From: Sphingomonas natans
Lineage (GTDB): Bacteria > Pseudomonadota > Alphaproteobacteria > Sphingomonadales > Sphingomonadaceae
DNA length: 64,000 nt
Assembly (NCBI RefSeq): GCF_030546695.1
Contig: NZ_JAUOTP010000001.1
Location: 310,001-374,000 of the forward strand
Direction of reading: 5' to 3'
Position 1 is the stretch's first letter, and each line of letters starts with the position of its first letter. Below are positions 17,811 through 27,462 of this stretch, piece by piece. A program made the translations under genes and the position numbers. Under the pieces are notes generated by a model. The model was not told the DNA's origin. It saw only the letters and a program-made list of their open reading frames with translations, and did not search any database.

Positions 17811-18350
17811 ATGCGCAAGATCCTCCTGGCGCTGGCCGCCCTGTTTGCCTTCGCCGCGCCAGCGACCGCGGCCTCCTATCTGTTTTCGGTCGACCTGTTC
17901 GACGGCAGCGGCGTGTCGCAGCCGGCTTACTCGTTCACGATCGACAGCAATCCGGTCCCGGCCGCGTTCGAAGCCGCGCCGGGCTTCTCCTATTTCAGGA
18001 TCGCCAATGTCGCGATCACCGCCGATCCGGCTTATTCGCCGGCCCCTGCCAGCCCCGTGGACCTGCTGTTCTTCGATCAGCTCGCGGGCGGCGCGTTCAG
18101 CACCGCCGATTTCGTGACGATCAGCTATTTCGGGACGCAATTGTACAGCGGATCGGTGGAGGCGCCGAGCTTCCTGGCCGGGACGACCGATCTGTACGGC
18201 TTTTCGGGCGACGTCGTCGGGACGATCAGCATCGCTGCCGCCAATTCGGCGGTGCCAGAGCCGATGACGTGGGTGATGATGGTCGGCGGGATGGGGATGG
18301 TCGGCGCGACGCTGCGGCGTCGGCGCGGGGCGGTTGTCCGCTTCGCGTGA
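17811..18350 (+). CDS. PEPxxWA-CTERM sorting-signal protein
   Basis: An exported protein of 179 residues and unknown function. The signal peptide ends near PATAA, and a Ser/Ala/Phe-rich beta-type body follows. The C-terminus has VPEPMTWVMM, a Gly/Met-rich hydrophobic helix and an RRRR cluster. That is the tripartite PEP-CTERM signal in the PEPxxWA variant, which is processed by exosortase-type enzymes and linked to surface or extracellular delivery. No exosortase is in the window. It is convergent with dctA, with a short G/C hairpin between them. Confidence 0.88.
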   Translation: MRKILLALAALFAFAAPATAASYLFSVDLFDGSGVSQPAYSFTIDSNPVPAAFEAAPGFSYFRIANVAITADPAYSPAPASPVDLLFFDQLAGGAFSTADFVTISYFGTQLYSGSVEAPSFLAGTTDLYGFSGDVVGTISIAAANSAVPEPMTWVMMVGGMGMVGATLRRRRGAVVRFA

Positions 18351-18399
18351 TGCGGGTGAGAGCATCGGTTGCCCATCACCCTCGATCGACCACCCCTAG

Positions 18400-18418
18400 C
18401 CCTCCCTTTCAGGGAGGG
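18400..18418. terminator. Short hairpin between convergent genes
   Basis: CCCTCCC pairs with GGGAGGG around the loop TTTCA. There is no T-run on either side, so termination is only suggested by its position between the PEPxxWA gene and dctA. It could also be a short repeat of the CCCTCCC type. Confidence 0.4.
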
Positions 18419-18423
18419 GGATT

Positions 18424-19752
18424 TCAATGAACGGTGGCCACCGCCTCGGCGCTTGAGGCGAGCGGCCTTCCTCCTAGCGCCGCGTCTAGCGCGTCCCGGT
18501 CGAGCGCGCCTTCCCAGCGGGAGACGACGATCGTCGCGACCGCATTGCCGATGAAGTTGGTCAGGCTGCGGCATTCGCTCATGAAGCGATCGACGCCGAG
18601 GATCAGCGCCATGCCGGCAACGGGCACCGAGGGCACGATCGAGAGCGTCGCGGCGAGCGTGATGAAGCCCGCGCCGGTCACGCCCGCGGCGCCCTTCGAC
18701 GACAGCATCGCCACGCTCAGCAGCAGCAATTGCTGGCCCAGCGTCAGATCGACGTTGCACGCCTGCGCGATGAAGAGCGCGGCGAGCGTCATGTAGATGT
18801 TCGTGCCGTCGAGATTGAACGAGTAGCCAGTGGGCACGACGAGGCCGACGACCGACTTGGGGCAGCCGGCGCGCTCCATCTTCTGGATCAAGGCGGGCAG
18901 CGCGCTCTCGGACGAGGAGGTACCGAGGACGAGCAGCAGCTCCGCCTTCAGATAGACGATCAGTCTCAGGATCGAGAAGCCCGACGCCCAGGCGACGAGG
19001 CCCAGCACGACCAGCACGAAGATCAGCGACGTCAGATAGAAGGTACCGACGAGCGCGGCGAGATTGGCGAGCGTGCCGACGCCATATTTGCCGATCGTGA
19101 ACGCCATCGCGCCGAACGCGCCGACAGGCGCGGCCTTCATCAGGATCGCGACGACCTTGAACACCGCGATCGAGAGATCCTCCAGCGCGCCCGTCAGCCG
19201 GTGGCCGCGCTCGCCGATCAGCGCCAGCGCGACGCCGAAGATGACCGAGACGAACAGGGTCTGGAGGATATTGCCTTCAGTCAGCGCCGACAGGAACGTC
19301 TCCGGGATCACGCCGAGCAGGAAGCCGGTCAGCGTCGTCTCGTGCGCCTTGGCGGCGAACTCGCTGATCTTCGAGGCATCGAGCGTCGCGGGATCGATGT
19401 TGAGCCCGGCGCCGGGGCGGACGACATTGGCGACGATCATCCCGACGAACAGAGCCAGCGTCGAGAAGAACAGGAAGTAAGCGAAGGCCTTGCCCGCGAC
19501 GCGGCCGACCGCGGCAAGATCGCGCATCCCGGCGATGCCGGTGACGATCGTCAAGAAGATGACCGGCGCGATGATCATCTTGACGAGCTTGATGAAAGCA
19601 TCGCCGAGCGGCTTCATCGCTTCCGCCGTGGCCGGCGCGAAATGACCGAGCAGCACGCCCGCGACGATCGCGGTGAGCACCTGGAAGTAGAGGTGGGCGT
19701 ACCAGGGGCGGGGGGCGGGTGGGGTCGTGGCGACTTCGGCGGGGATCAGCAT
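18424..19752 (-). CDS. dctA: C4-dicarboxylate:cation symporter
   Basis: Inner-membrane uptake of succinate, fumarate or malate (or acidic amino acids), driven by H+/Na+. It has 442 residues. Family motifs are [57 protein letters not shown] and [18 protein letters not shown]; the serine-rich hairpin and the NLDGT motif of the transport core are intact. The gene follows RidA by 46 bases on the same strand, so it may belong to the D-serine-dehydratase-like/RidA unit. No DctBD two-component genes are nearby. Confidence 0.93.
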   Translation of the reverse strand: MLIPAEVATTPPAPRPWYAHLYFQVLTAIVAGVLLGHFAPATAEAMKPLGDAFIKLVKMIIAPVIFLTIVTGIAGMRDLAAVGRVAGKAFAYFLFFSTLALFVGMIVANVVRPGAGLNIDPATLDASKISEFAAKAHETTLTGFLLGVIPETFLSALTEGNILQTLFVSVIFGVALALIGERGHRLTGALEDLSIAVFKVVAILMKAAPVGAFGAMAFTIGKYGVGTLANLAALVGTFYLTSLIFVLVVLGLVAWASGFSILRLIVYLKAELLLVLGTSSSESALPALIQKMERAGCPKSVVGLVVPTGYSFNLDGTNIYMTLAALFIAQACNVDLTLGQQLLLLSVAMLSSKGAAGVTGAGFITLAATLSIVPSVPVAGMALILGVDRFMSECRSLTNFIGNAVATIVVSRWEGALDRDALDAALGGRPLASSAEAVATVH

Positions 19753-19798
19753 GGCCCTTCATCGCCGCCATTGCGGGCGGGCGCAACTGGCGCCGGTT

Positions 19799-20185
19799 TC
19801 AGCCGGCGATCAGGGCGATAGCGTCGATTTCTACAACGTAGCCGTGGTGCAGCTCCGGCACGGGCACGACGGTCCGCGCGGGGCGGGCATCGCCGAGCAA
19901 TTCGGCGTAGACGGCGTTGAAGCGCGGCCAGTTCTCGACGCCGACGATATAGGCGGTGACCTTGGCGAGATCGGCCGGCCTGCCGCCCGCCGCCGCGAGG
20001 ATCGCGAGCATGTTGGCGATCGCCTGGCTGGCCTGTTCGTCGAACGACGCGCGCGGATCGCCGGTGCGGTCGGGGCGGAGCGGAAGCTGGCCGGAAATGT
20101 AGAGCGTGCCGCCGGCGACGACCGCCTGCGCATAATGGCCCGCGGGCGACGGCGCGGCATCGGTGCTGATCGGGGTCACGGCCAT
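19799..20185 (-). CDS. RidA-family reactive imine deaminase
   Basis: A 128-residue RidA/YjgF protein. It has the N-terminal hydrophobic core AVVAGGTLYISGQLPL, then the Asp/Phe-containing middle AYIVGVENWPRFNAVYAE. The C-terminal ARTVVPVPELHHGYVVEIDAIAL has the conserved Arg before the valines and the terminal Glu. RidA enzymes hydrolyse 2-aminoacrylate and related enamines released by PLP dehydratases. ATG 20185 overlaps the stop of the D-serine dehydratase-like gene (TGATG), so the likely enamine source and its detoxifier are translated together. An upstream start at 20209 is less likely. Confidence 0.92.
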   Translation of the reverse strand: MAVTPISTDAAPSPAGHYAQAVVAGGTLYISGQLPLRPDRTGDPRASFDEQASQAIANMLAILAAAGGRPADLAKVTAYIVGVENWPRFNAVYAELLGDARPARTVVPVPELHHGYVVEIDAIALIAG

Positions 20186-21354
20186 CACCAGCCTCCGAAG
20201 CGCGGCCACACCGCCGCGACGTCGTCCGAGCGGCCGTGGACGATATGATAGGCGCCGTGCTGGGCGGCGGTGGCGCAGGCGTGGTTGGGCAGGATGCGCA
20301 CGCGATCGCCGATCTTGAGATCGGGCAAGGTTGCGCCCGATTCGGGGCGGATCGCGAGGATGCCGTGTTCCTGATTGGCATCGACGACGATCAGGTCAGC
20401 GTAGGGCATGCCCGTGCTGTCGCAGGCGAGACCATAGCCTTGATCCACCGCCTGCTTCGCCGTGCCGCGATCGCGCGACAGCGCCATCCAGCCGGCATCG
20501 ACGAGGATCCAGCCCTTGTGGCGCTGATAGCCGATCACGGTCGCGAGCACGGACAAAGCGATGTCCGCGATCCCGCAGACGCCGATCCCGGCCATGACGA
20601 GATCCTGGAAGGTGAAAACGCCGGCGCGGACTTCGGTGACGCTGGTCAGGTCGCGCGCGAAATGCGCGGTCGGCGTGGAGCCGACGCTGACGACCGGGCA
20701 AGGCAGGCCCGCTGCGCGCAGGATCGTAGCGGCATCGACGACGCCGCGCCGTTCCATCTCGGCGAAGCGCGCGAGCTCCCCTTCGCCGCTGGCGGAATAG
20801 CTGTCGCCGGCATGCGTGAGGACGCCACGCAGTTCGGCGCCCTCGGCCAGCGCGCGTCCGATCGCGACGAGTGTGGCGGCATCGTCTGGGCGGACGCCCG
20901 CGCGATGACCGTCGCTGTCGATCTCGATCAGCGCCGGCATCGCGACATTGGCCTCGCGCGACGCGGCGGCGACGAATTCGGCCTGCTCGACCGTATCGAG
21001 CAGGATCGCGAGATCCACGCCCTGCGCGCGCAACGCCAATATTTCGGGCAGCTTCGACTGGGTGATGCCGACCGCATAGGTGATGTCGGTGACGCCGGCT
21101 GCCGCGAACTGGCGGGCTTCCTGCAAGGTCGACACGCACGCAGGCCCGGTCGGTGTGGTCATCACGCGCCGGGCGACCTCGATCGACTTGCCCGTCTTGA
21201 GATGCGGGCGGAGCGGTACGCCGAGCGTGGCGAGGTGCGCGCGCAGCCGCGCGACGTTGCGATCCAGCGTGTCGACGTCGAGCACGAGGCAGGGCGTCGG
21301 CAGATCGGAGAGCGTCATCGTATCGGGAGCGGCGTGTGGAGCGAGAGCCTGCAT
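20185..21354 (-). CDS. D-serine dehydratase-like (DSD1/D-threonine aldolase family) PLP enzyme
   Basis: A fold-type III PLP enzyme of 389 residues. The PLP lysine is Lys53 in RPHLKTGKS, and the alanine-racemase-like barrel follows (TYAVGITQSKLPEI, IEIDSDGHRAGV). The C-terminal metal site is PNHACATAAQ. The His-x-Cys pair is the form I associate with zinc D-serine dehydratases, whereas D-threonine aldolases have His-x-Asp (from memory). Pairing with RidA supports a dehydratase, since these release aminoacrylate. The start at 21354 has GGAG seven bases upstream; 21318 is an alternative. Confidence 0.85.
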   Translation of the reverse strand: MQALAPHAAPDTMTLSDLPTPCLVLDVDTLDRNVARLRAHLATLGVPLRPHLKTGKSIEVARRVMTTPTGPACVSTLQEARQFAAAGVTDITYAVGITQSKLPEILALRAQGVDLAILLDTVEQAEFVAAASREANVAMPALIEIDSDGHRAGVRPDDAATLVAIGRALAEGAELRGVLTHAGDSYSASGEGELARFAEMERRGVVDAATILRAAGLPCPVVSVGSTPTAHFARDLTSVTEVRAGVFTFQDLVMAGIGVCGIADIALSVLATVIGYQRHKGWILVDAGWMALSRDRGTAKQAVDQGYGLACDSTGMPYADLIVVDANQEHGILAIRPESGATLPDLKIGDRVRILPNHACATAAQHGAYHIVHGRSDDVAAVWPRFGGW

Positions 21355-21383
21355 GACCGAACTCCGGGCTGTGCCCCCGGCCT

Positions 21384-21402
21384 TCGGGAACCTCGTTCCC
21401 GA
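21384..21402 (-). terminator. Hairpin downstream of tRNA-Thr
   Basis: TCGGGAAC and GTTCCCGA form a perfect 8-bp stem around a 3-base loop, 34 bases past the tRNA 3' end. A weaker ATGCC/GGCAT stem lies between them. There is no T-run, so a terminator role is likely but not certain. Confidence 0.4.
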
Positions 21403-21435
21403 CGAAATCCCGAATGCCCGCAGGCATGGAGAAAA

Positions 21436-21511
21436 TGGTGCCGCCTACAGGACTCGAACCTGTGACCCCCGCATTACGAATGCGATGCTCTACCAGCTGA
21501 GCTAAGGCGGC
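21436..21511 (-). tRNA. tRNA-Thr (anticodon CGT)
   Basis: A 76-base cloverleaf on the minus strand with CCA encoded. The acceptor GCCGCCT pairs with AGGCGGC, with A as discriminator. The D-arm contains AGCTCAGCTGGTAGAGC and the T-arm has GGTTCGAGTCC. The anticodon stem TCGCA/TGCGG closes the loop TTCGTAA, so the anticodon is CGT, reading ACG threonine codons. No integrase or att-like duplication is seen at its 3' end. Confidence 0.95.
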
Positions 21512-21642
21512 GCGCGACGGGGCCATTAGACGGGGTCGCGGTTCGCCGCAAGCGTCGCGTGCGCTTTACCTTTCGGCAACCCTTCCGGGCGCATCGGAAA
21601 GCCAGCGGCGCCGACGGGCGGCCGGCGAAAGGTTCTGCGGAC

Positions 21643-22698
21643 ATGGCCACGAAGCATGATAGCGGCAAAGATGCCTCCAGCTGGAGCCGGGGGACGTCGT
21701 TCGAGCCCCTGCCGGTGATCGCGAGCGAGCGCCGGCTCCACGTTCGCGCCTTCAATTATTGGCGCGCCCGCGCGGATGGGCGTGCAATGCCGACTCTGGC
21801 CGACTGCGCCGATATCGAGACCATGCCCTTCGCCGGACGGATGGCGATCGTGGATCTCGCGCGCGCCGGCCAGGCTGCGCGCATTCGGAGCATCGGCAGC
21901 GAACTTGCCGCCGAACTGCCCGCGGCGAAGGCCGGCGCGAGCGAGGGGCTGTTCGCCGAACTCATCCGCCGCCTGCCCGCCGTGGCGACCCGCCGGACGC
22001 CGATCGGCTTCGAGGCGGACGTGCCCGACGGTGCTGAAAGCGGGACCTGCTATCGCGGCATCCTGCTTCCGATTGCCGACGAGACGGGCGTGATCGCGCA
22101 TGTGCTCGGCGTCGTGAACTGGCGACATCTGGCCAATCGTGTCGACGAGATAGACGGCGACGTGAGCGCGGCACTTGCGAGCGTGCAGGACATCGGCTTC
22201 GAGGCCAAGGCGCCGTCGCCCTGGTCGCGGCCCGTCACACCAGAGGCGGTGCGCGAGCCCGCGTCCAGCAACCAGCGGATCGCGATGGCGCGGACCTGGG
22301 CGGCGATGGCGACGACCGATCGCGCCCGCGGCCGATCGCATCTCCACGCGGCGATCGGCGCCGCGCATGATGCGCTGTCCGGCTTCGAAGCAAACAACTC
22401 CACGCCGATGCTGGGGTGGATCTTCGGCGATCATGCCGATCTGGAAGCGATCGAGCGGGTGCTGGCCGGCGCGCGCAAGCTCGGCATCACCGGGCAGGCT
22501 CTGACCGAGCGGCTCGATGCGCATCCCGAGGGCTTGGAAGGCTTCCTCGCGATCTTCAAGCAGGCCCGGCCGCCTGCGCACGCGCCAATCACGCGGCTGC
22601 GTTTCCGGCTTTCGCCGATCGCCAGCGACCTGCTCGCGCAGCCGCCGCGGCGTGACAAGGATCCGCGCGAACTGCCGGCGCGACGCGCCACGCGCTGA
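21643..22698 (+). CDS. PAS-like (PAS_5-type) protein upstream of glutamate dehydrogenase, role unknown
   Basis: A 351-residue cytoplasmic protein. Residues ~28-175 contain FNYWRARADGRAMPTLADC, then IRSIGSELAAELP and CYRGILLPIADETG. This resembles the PAS_5 family, in which a YW...GR.MP...D start precedes a small ligand-sensing fold. The C-terminal half is Ala/Arg-rich and helical with no recognised domain. It ends about 100 bases before the NAD-glutamate dehydrogenase on the same strand, so a sensory or regulatory link is possible but unproven. The start at 21643 is the first ATG with a GGTT/AAAGG site upstream; the frame is open to 21559. Confidence 0.7.
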   Translation: MATKHDSGKDASSWSRGTSFEPLPVIASERRLHVRAFNYWRARADGRAMPTLADCADIETMPFAGRMAIVDLARAGQAARIRSIGSELAAELPAAKAGASEGLFAELIRRLPAVATRRTPIGFEADVPDGAESGTCYRGILLPIADETGVIAHVLGVVNWRHLANRVDEIDGDVSAALASVQDIGFEAKAPSPWSRPVTPEAVREPASSNQRIAMARTWAAMATTDRARGRSHLHAAIGAAHDALSGFEANNSTPMLGWIFGDHADLEAIERVLAGARKLGITGQALTERLDAHPEGLEGFLAIFKQARPPAHAPITRLRFRLSPIASDLLAQPPRRDKDPRELPARRATR

Positions 22699-22800
22699 TC
22701 CGCGCCGCGCCTTGTGCTGGCTGCGGGCGAGGCGCATAGCCCCCGCACGGTCAACCAGAGGCAAGGGCAGTCGCTCCGACGCCCGTACCGGGGAGGATGC

Positions 22801-25800
22801 ATGGACGCGGAACTCGTGAGCGACGAGGCGCGCATGATGCCGGACACGCCGATCAGGGACGCGATCGCCGCATCGCTCACCGACGGCGCGCTTCCCGGCG
22901 AGACCGATGGCTTCGAAGGACCAGCCCGCACCGAGGCCGCTTCCTTCGTAGCGACGGCGGCGATCGAGCGCCGGCCGGGCCAGGCATCTCTACGTATCGA
23001 ATCGATCGGCGGCGAAGGCGTCCGGCGACGGATGCGGATCGCGATCGTCAATGACGACATGCCGTTTCTCGTCGATTCGGTGGCGGGCGCGCTGGCGGAC
23101 AGCAATGTCGATATCCATCGTCTGTTGCACCCGGTCGTCGCCGTCCGGCGCGACGGCGAGGGGCGCCTGATCGAGCTCATCCGTGGCGAGGCGAGCGGCG
23201 AGCGCCGCGAATCGATGATCTATATCGAGGCCGACCGCGCCGATGCGAAGGCGCGGCGCGCGCTCGAGATCGAGATCGCCGCGACGCTGGCGGACGTGCG
23301 CGCCGCGGTCGAGGATTGGCCGCGGTTGCAACTGGCGCTGCGCGATGGGGCGGCGACCTTGCCCGACGGCGAGGGCGCGGCCTTGCTGCGCTGGTTTCTC
23401 GAGCGGCATTTCACCTTGCTCGGGGCGCGTCTTGAAACGCGCGACGGCCGCGCGCGCGATATGCTCGGCATCCTGCACGACGAGAGCGCCCCCTTGTGGA
23501 GCGAGGATGCGCGCGCCGAGGCGTTTCGCTGGTTCGAACGCGGCGGCGAGGCGCCGCTCGCGATCAAGAGCGATCGACTGGCGCGCGTGCACCGGCGCAG
23601 CGCGCTCGACATGCTCGTCGTGCCCGTGCGCGGCGACGATGGGATCGAGGCGCTTTCTGTCCATGTCGGGCTGTGGACGAGCGCGGCGTTGCGCTCGCCT
23701 TCGGACAAGGTGCCGGTGCTGCGCGCGCGGCTGCAGGCGATCGAGGAGAAATACGGGTTCAATCCCGGCGCGCATGCCGGCAAGGCGCTGCGCCATGCGC
23801 TGTCGGCGCTGCCGCACGATCTGCTCGTCGGGCTCGCCCCACCCGCGCTGGAGCGGGTGGCGCTGACGGCGATGTCGCTCGCCGATCGCCCGCGGCCGAA
23901 GCTGGTGATCGCCGCGGGACCGTTGCGGCGGCACCTTTATGCGTTCGTGTGGTTGCCGCGCGAGGCGGTGTCGACGGCGCGGCGCGTGGCGATCCGGACG
24001 CTGCTGGAGCGCGCCGCGGATGCGCCGGTGTCAAGCTGGTCGCTGGAGACGGGCGGCGAGGGCGATATGGCGCTGCTGCGCTTCACGCTCGATCCGCAGC
24101 CCGGCGCGCCGCTTCCGGACGAGGCGGCGCTGGACCAGGCCGTGGAGGCGATGCTGCGCGGCTGGGGCCCGGCGATCGAGCTCGCGCTCGGCGAGACGAT
24201 GAGCACGACGCGCGCGGCGCGGCTGACGATCGACTGGGCCGAACAGTTTCCACCCGCTTATCGCAACGGCGAGGAGCCCGCCGAGGCGGCAGCCGATATC
24301 GTCCGGCTCGATGCGCTGGCGGACGAGGCGGCGCGCGGCACGCGGATCGCGCCGGCCAGCGAAGGCGAGGCGACGCGCCTCAAGCTCAAGACCTATCGCT
24401 TGGGCGGACTGATGCCTTTGTCCGCGACCGTGCCGGTACTCGAGAATTTCGGCTTCAATGTGCTCGCCGAGCGGCCGACGCGGATGGCGGACGACCGCTC
24501 CGCTTTCATCCACGAATTCCTCGTCGAGGCGAGCGATGCGGCGATCGCGGCGGGGGTCGTGTCGCGTGCAGCGGCGGTCGAGCCCGCAATCTCGGCGGTG
24601 CTGGAGGGGCAGGCCGAGGACGATGCGTTCAACACGCTGATCGTCTCGATCGGATTGCGCTCTGCCGACGTGCTGCTGTTGCGCGCCTGGTTCCGCTACC
24701 TTCGGCAGACGGGCCTCGCTTATGGGCTGCAGACGGTGGCGGCGGCGCTCGGGCGCTCGTCGGTCGTGACGGAGGCGTTGCTCGCGCTGTTCCATGCGCG
24801 GCACGATCCGGCGAGCATGAGCGACGGATCGGCGGAGCTGGCGCGGGTCGACGAAGGGCTCGCGGCCGTCTCCTCGATCGAGGACGATCGCATCCTGCGG
24901 CGGCTGCGCGGGCTCGTGCTCGCGATCCTGCGCACCAACGCCTTCACGCCCGCGGCCGAGGAAGCGCTCGCCTTCAAGCTCGATTCGGCAGAGGTGCCGA
25001 ACCTGCCCAAGCCGCGGCCTTGGCGCGAAATCTGGGTCTGTTCGCCACGCGTCGAGGGCATCCACCTGCGCGGCGGGCCGATCGCGCGCGGGGGCCTTCG
25101 CTGGTCGGACCGGCGCGACGATTTCCGGACCGAAATCCTCGGGCTGATGAAGGCGCAGGTCGTCAAGAATGCGGTGATCGTGCCGACGGGCGCCAAGGGC
25201 GGCTTCTATCCGAAGCAGCTTCCGCCGGTGTCGAACCGGGATGCGTGGCTGGCCGAGGGGACCGAGAGCTATCGGATCTTTATCCGATCGCTGCTGTCGG
25301 TGACCGACAATCTCGTCGAGGGTGCGGTCACGCATCCGGCGGGCGTGACGATCCGCGACGGCGACGATCCTTATTTCGTCGTCGCCGCCGACAAGGGCAC
25401 GGCGACCTTCTCCGATGTCGCCAACGCGATCGCGGTAGAGCGCGGCTTCTGGCTGGGCGATGCCTTCGCAAGCGGCGGCAGCGTCGGCTATGACCACAAG
25501 GCGATGGGGATCACCGCCAAGGGCGCGTGGGTCTCGGTCCAGCGCCACTTCGCCGAGATGGGCGTGGACGTGCAGGCCGACCCGGTCACGGTCGTCGGCT
25601 GCGGCGACATGTCGGGCGACGTGTTCGGCAACGGCATGCTGCTGTCGAAGACGCTCAAGCTGGTCGCGGCTTTCGATCACCGGCACATCTTCCTCGATCC
25701 TGCGCCCGATCCGGCGCGCAGCTGGGACGAGCGCGCGCGCATGTTCGCGCTGCCGCGCTCGTCCTGGGCGGATTATGATGCAGGCCTGATCTCGGCGGGT

Positions 25801-27462
25801 GGTGGCGTCTTCCCGCGCACGCAGAAGAGCATCCCGCTCTCGCCCGAAATCCGCGCCGTGCTCGACATTGCGGAGAGCGCGCTCGATCCGTCCGCGCTGA
25901 TCACCGCGATCCTGAAGGCACCGGCCGACCTGCTCTGGTTCGGCGGGATCGGGACTTATGTGAAATCCGCCGCCGAGAGCAATGTCGAGGTCGGCGACGC
26001 CGCCAACGATCCGCATCGCGTGAACGGCGAGGAACTGCGCGCCAAGGCGATCGGCGAGGGCGCCAATCTGGGCGTCACCCAGGCCGGGCGCATCGCCTTC
26101 GCCGAGAAAGGCGGGCGGATCAACACCGACTTCATCGACAATTCGGCAGGGGTCGATTGCTCGGACAACGAGGTCAACATCAAGATCGCGCTCAATCGGG
26201 AGATGATCGAGGGGCGGCTGCCGTTCGAGGAGCGCAACGTCTTCCTCGCGGGCATGACCGACGAGGTGGCGCGGATCGTGCTCGAGGACAATCGCCTGCA
26301 GACGCTGGGCCTGTCGCTGGCCGAGCGCGGCGGCGCGGCGGCGCTGCCGGGGCAGGTGCGAGTCGTCGAGATCCTTGAAGGGATGGGCCGGATCGACCGC
26401 GCCGTCGACGGGATCGAGCCGAACGAGGCGCTGCTGCGGCGCGCGCGCGAGGAACGCGGGATGACCCGGCCCGAGCTCGCCATCCTGCTCAGCCACGGCA
26501 AGCTGGCGCTACAGGCGGCGATCGAGTCCACGGACACGCCCGGCGACGACTGGTTCAAGCCCGTGCTCCACGCGGCCTTCCCGTCGCAGATGCAGGCGCG
26601 CTTCGGCGAGGCGATCGACGCGCACCGGCTGCGGCCGGAGATCGTCGCGACGAAAATGGCCAATCGCGTCGTCAACCGGCTCGGGCTGGTCGGGCCGTTC
26701 GAGCTGTCCGAGGAAGAGGGCGTGACGCTTGCCGACGTCGCCGCCGCCTATTTCGCGGCGGACGCTCTGCTCGGTTTCGAGGCGCTGTTCGCCGAGATCG
26801 AGGCGGCGACGACGAGCGAGCAGGCACGGCTGCTGTTGCTCGACATGGCCGGACGTGGTGCGCGCCTGCATGTCGCCGATCTGCTGCGCAGCCTGAGCGG
26901 CAAGGTCTCGCCGGCGGTCGCGGTGGCGCAGCTCAAGCCCGGTCTCGATCGGCTCGCGAGCGGGCTGGATTCGCTGCTGCGCAACGAGGCGCGGACCCAA
27001 TCCGATGCGCTGCGCGCGCGGCTCGTGGGAGCCGGTGCGCCCGAAGCTTTGGTCGCCAAGGTCGTGCGGCTGTTCGAGATGGACGGGGCGATCGGCACCG
27101 CGGCTTTGGGGGCGCGGATCGGGCTCGACGAGACGGCGCTGACGCAGGCCTATGTGCGCTTGGGTGAGGTGCTGGGCCTCGATTGGGCGAAGGCCGCAGC
27201 GATCCGCTTCGTGCCGGCCGATCCGTGGGAACGCCTGCTCAGTGCGGGCCTTGCGCGCGACTTCGAGCAGTTCCGGCTGGAATTCCTCGCGCGGATCGGC
27301 GGCGGCGATCCCGACGCGGCGCTGGATGCGTGGCTGGCCGAGAACGAGACGCGCGTCGGCCAGTTCGTCCAGCTCGTCGATCGGGCGCGCCTTGCGCCGA
27401 CCGTCAGCGCGGCGATGCTGGCGCAGATCGGCGCGCAGGCGCGCGGGCTGCTCGCGCGCTAG
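22801..27462 (+). CDS. NAD-specific glutamate dehydrogenase, large type
   Basis: Oxidises glutamate to 2-oxoglutarate with NAD, feeding amino-acid carbon into the TCA cycle. At 1553 residues it fits the ~180-kDa class with long N- and C-terminal regions around the catalytic core. In the core are RGGLRWSDRRDDFRTEILGLMKAQ (in parts), the substrate lysine region PTGAKGGFYPKQLP, GYDHKAMGITAKGAWVSV, and the Rossmann part VVGCGDMSGDVFGNGML. N-terminal ACT-like regulatory segments are expected in this family (VNDDMPFLVDSVAGAL). ATG 22801 follows a GGGGAGGA site. The stop shares CTAG with the convergent MFS gene. Confidence 0.96.
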   Translation: MDAELVSDEARMMPDTPIRDAIAASLTDGALPGETDGFEGPARTEAASFVATAAIERRPGQASLRIESIGGEGVRRRMRIAIVNDDMPFLVDSVAGALADSNVDIHRLLHPVVAVRRDGEGRLIELIRGEASGERRESMIYIEADRADAKARRALEIEIAATLADVRAAVEDWPRLQLALRDGAATLPDGEGAALLRWFLERHFTLLGARLETRDGRARDMLGILHDESAPLWSEDARAEAFRWFERGGEAPLAIKSDRLARVHRRSALDMLVVPVRGDDGIEALSVHVGLWTSAALRSPSDKVPVLRARLQAIEEKYGFNPGAHAGKALRHALSALPHDLLVGLAPPALERVALTAMSLADRPRPKLVIAAGPLRRHLYAFVWLPREAVSTARRVAIRTLLERAADAPVSSWSLETGGEGDMALLRFTLDPQPGAPLPDEAALDQAVEAMLRGWGPAIELALGETMSTTRAARLTIDWAEQFPPAYRNGEEPAEAAADIVRLDALADEAARGTRIAPASEGEATRLKLKTYRLGGLMPLSATVPVLENFGFNVLAERPTRMADDRSAFIHEFLVEASDAAIAAGVVSRAAAVEPAISAVLEGQAEDDAFNTLIVSIGLRSADVLLLRAWFRYLRQTGLAYGLQTVAAALGRSSVVTEALLALFHARHDPASMSDGSAELARVDEGLAAVSSIEDDRILRRLRGLVLAILRTNAFTPAAEEALAFKLDSAEVPNLPKPRPWREIWVCSPRVEGIHLRGGPIARGGLRWSDRRDDFRTEILGLMKAQVVKNAVIVPTGAKGGFYPKQLPPVSNRDAWLAEGTESYRIFIRSLLSVTDNLVEGAVTHPAGVTIRDGDDPYFVVAADKGTATFSDVANAIAVERGFWLGDAFASGGSVGYDHKAMGITAKGAWVSVQRHFAEMGVDVQADPVTVVGCGDMSGDVFGNGMLLSKTLKLVAAFDHRHIFLDPAPDPARSWDERARMFALPRSSWADYDAGLISAGGGVFPRTQKSIPLSPEIRAVLDIAESALDPSALITAILKAPADLLWFGGIGTYVKSAAESNVEVGDAANDPHRVNGEELRAKAIGEGANLGVTQAGRIAFAEKGGRINTDFIDNSAGVDCSDNEVNIKIALNREMIEGRLPFEERNVFLAGMTDEVARIVLEDNRLQTLGLSLAERGGAAALPGQVRVVEILEGMGRIDRAVDGIEPNEALLRRAREERGMTRPELAILLSHGKLALQAAIESTDTPGDDWFKPVLHAAFPSQMQARFGEAIDAHRLRPEIVATKMANRVVNRLGLVGPFELSEEEGVTLADVAAAYFAADALLGFEALFAEIEAATTSEQARLLLLDMAGRGARLHVADLLRSLSGKVSPAVAVAQLKPGLDRLASGLDSLLRNEARTQSDALRARLVGAGAPEALVAKVVRLFEMDGAIGTAALGARIGLDETALTQAYVRLGEVLGLDWAKAAAIRFVPADPWERLLSAGLARDFEQFRLEFLARIGGGDPDAALDAWLAENETRVGQFVQLVDRARLAPTVSAAMLAQIGAQARGLLAR

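Noticed and set aside
24031-26496. 821-codon open frame antisense to the glutamate dehydrogenase
   Set aside because: Arg/His/Gln-rich composition, no domain, fully covered by the conserved dehydrogenase frame.
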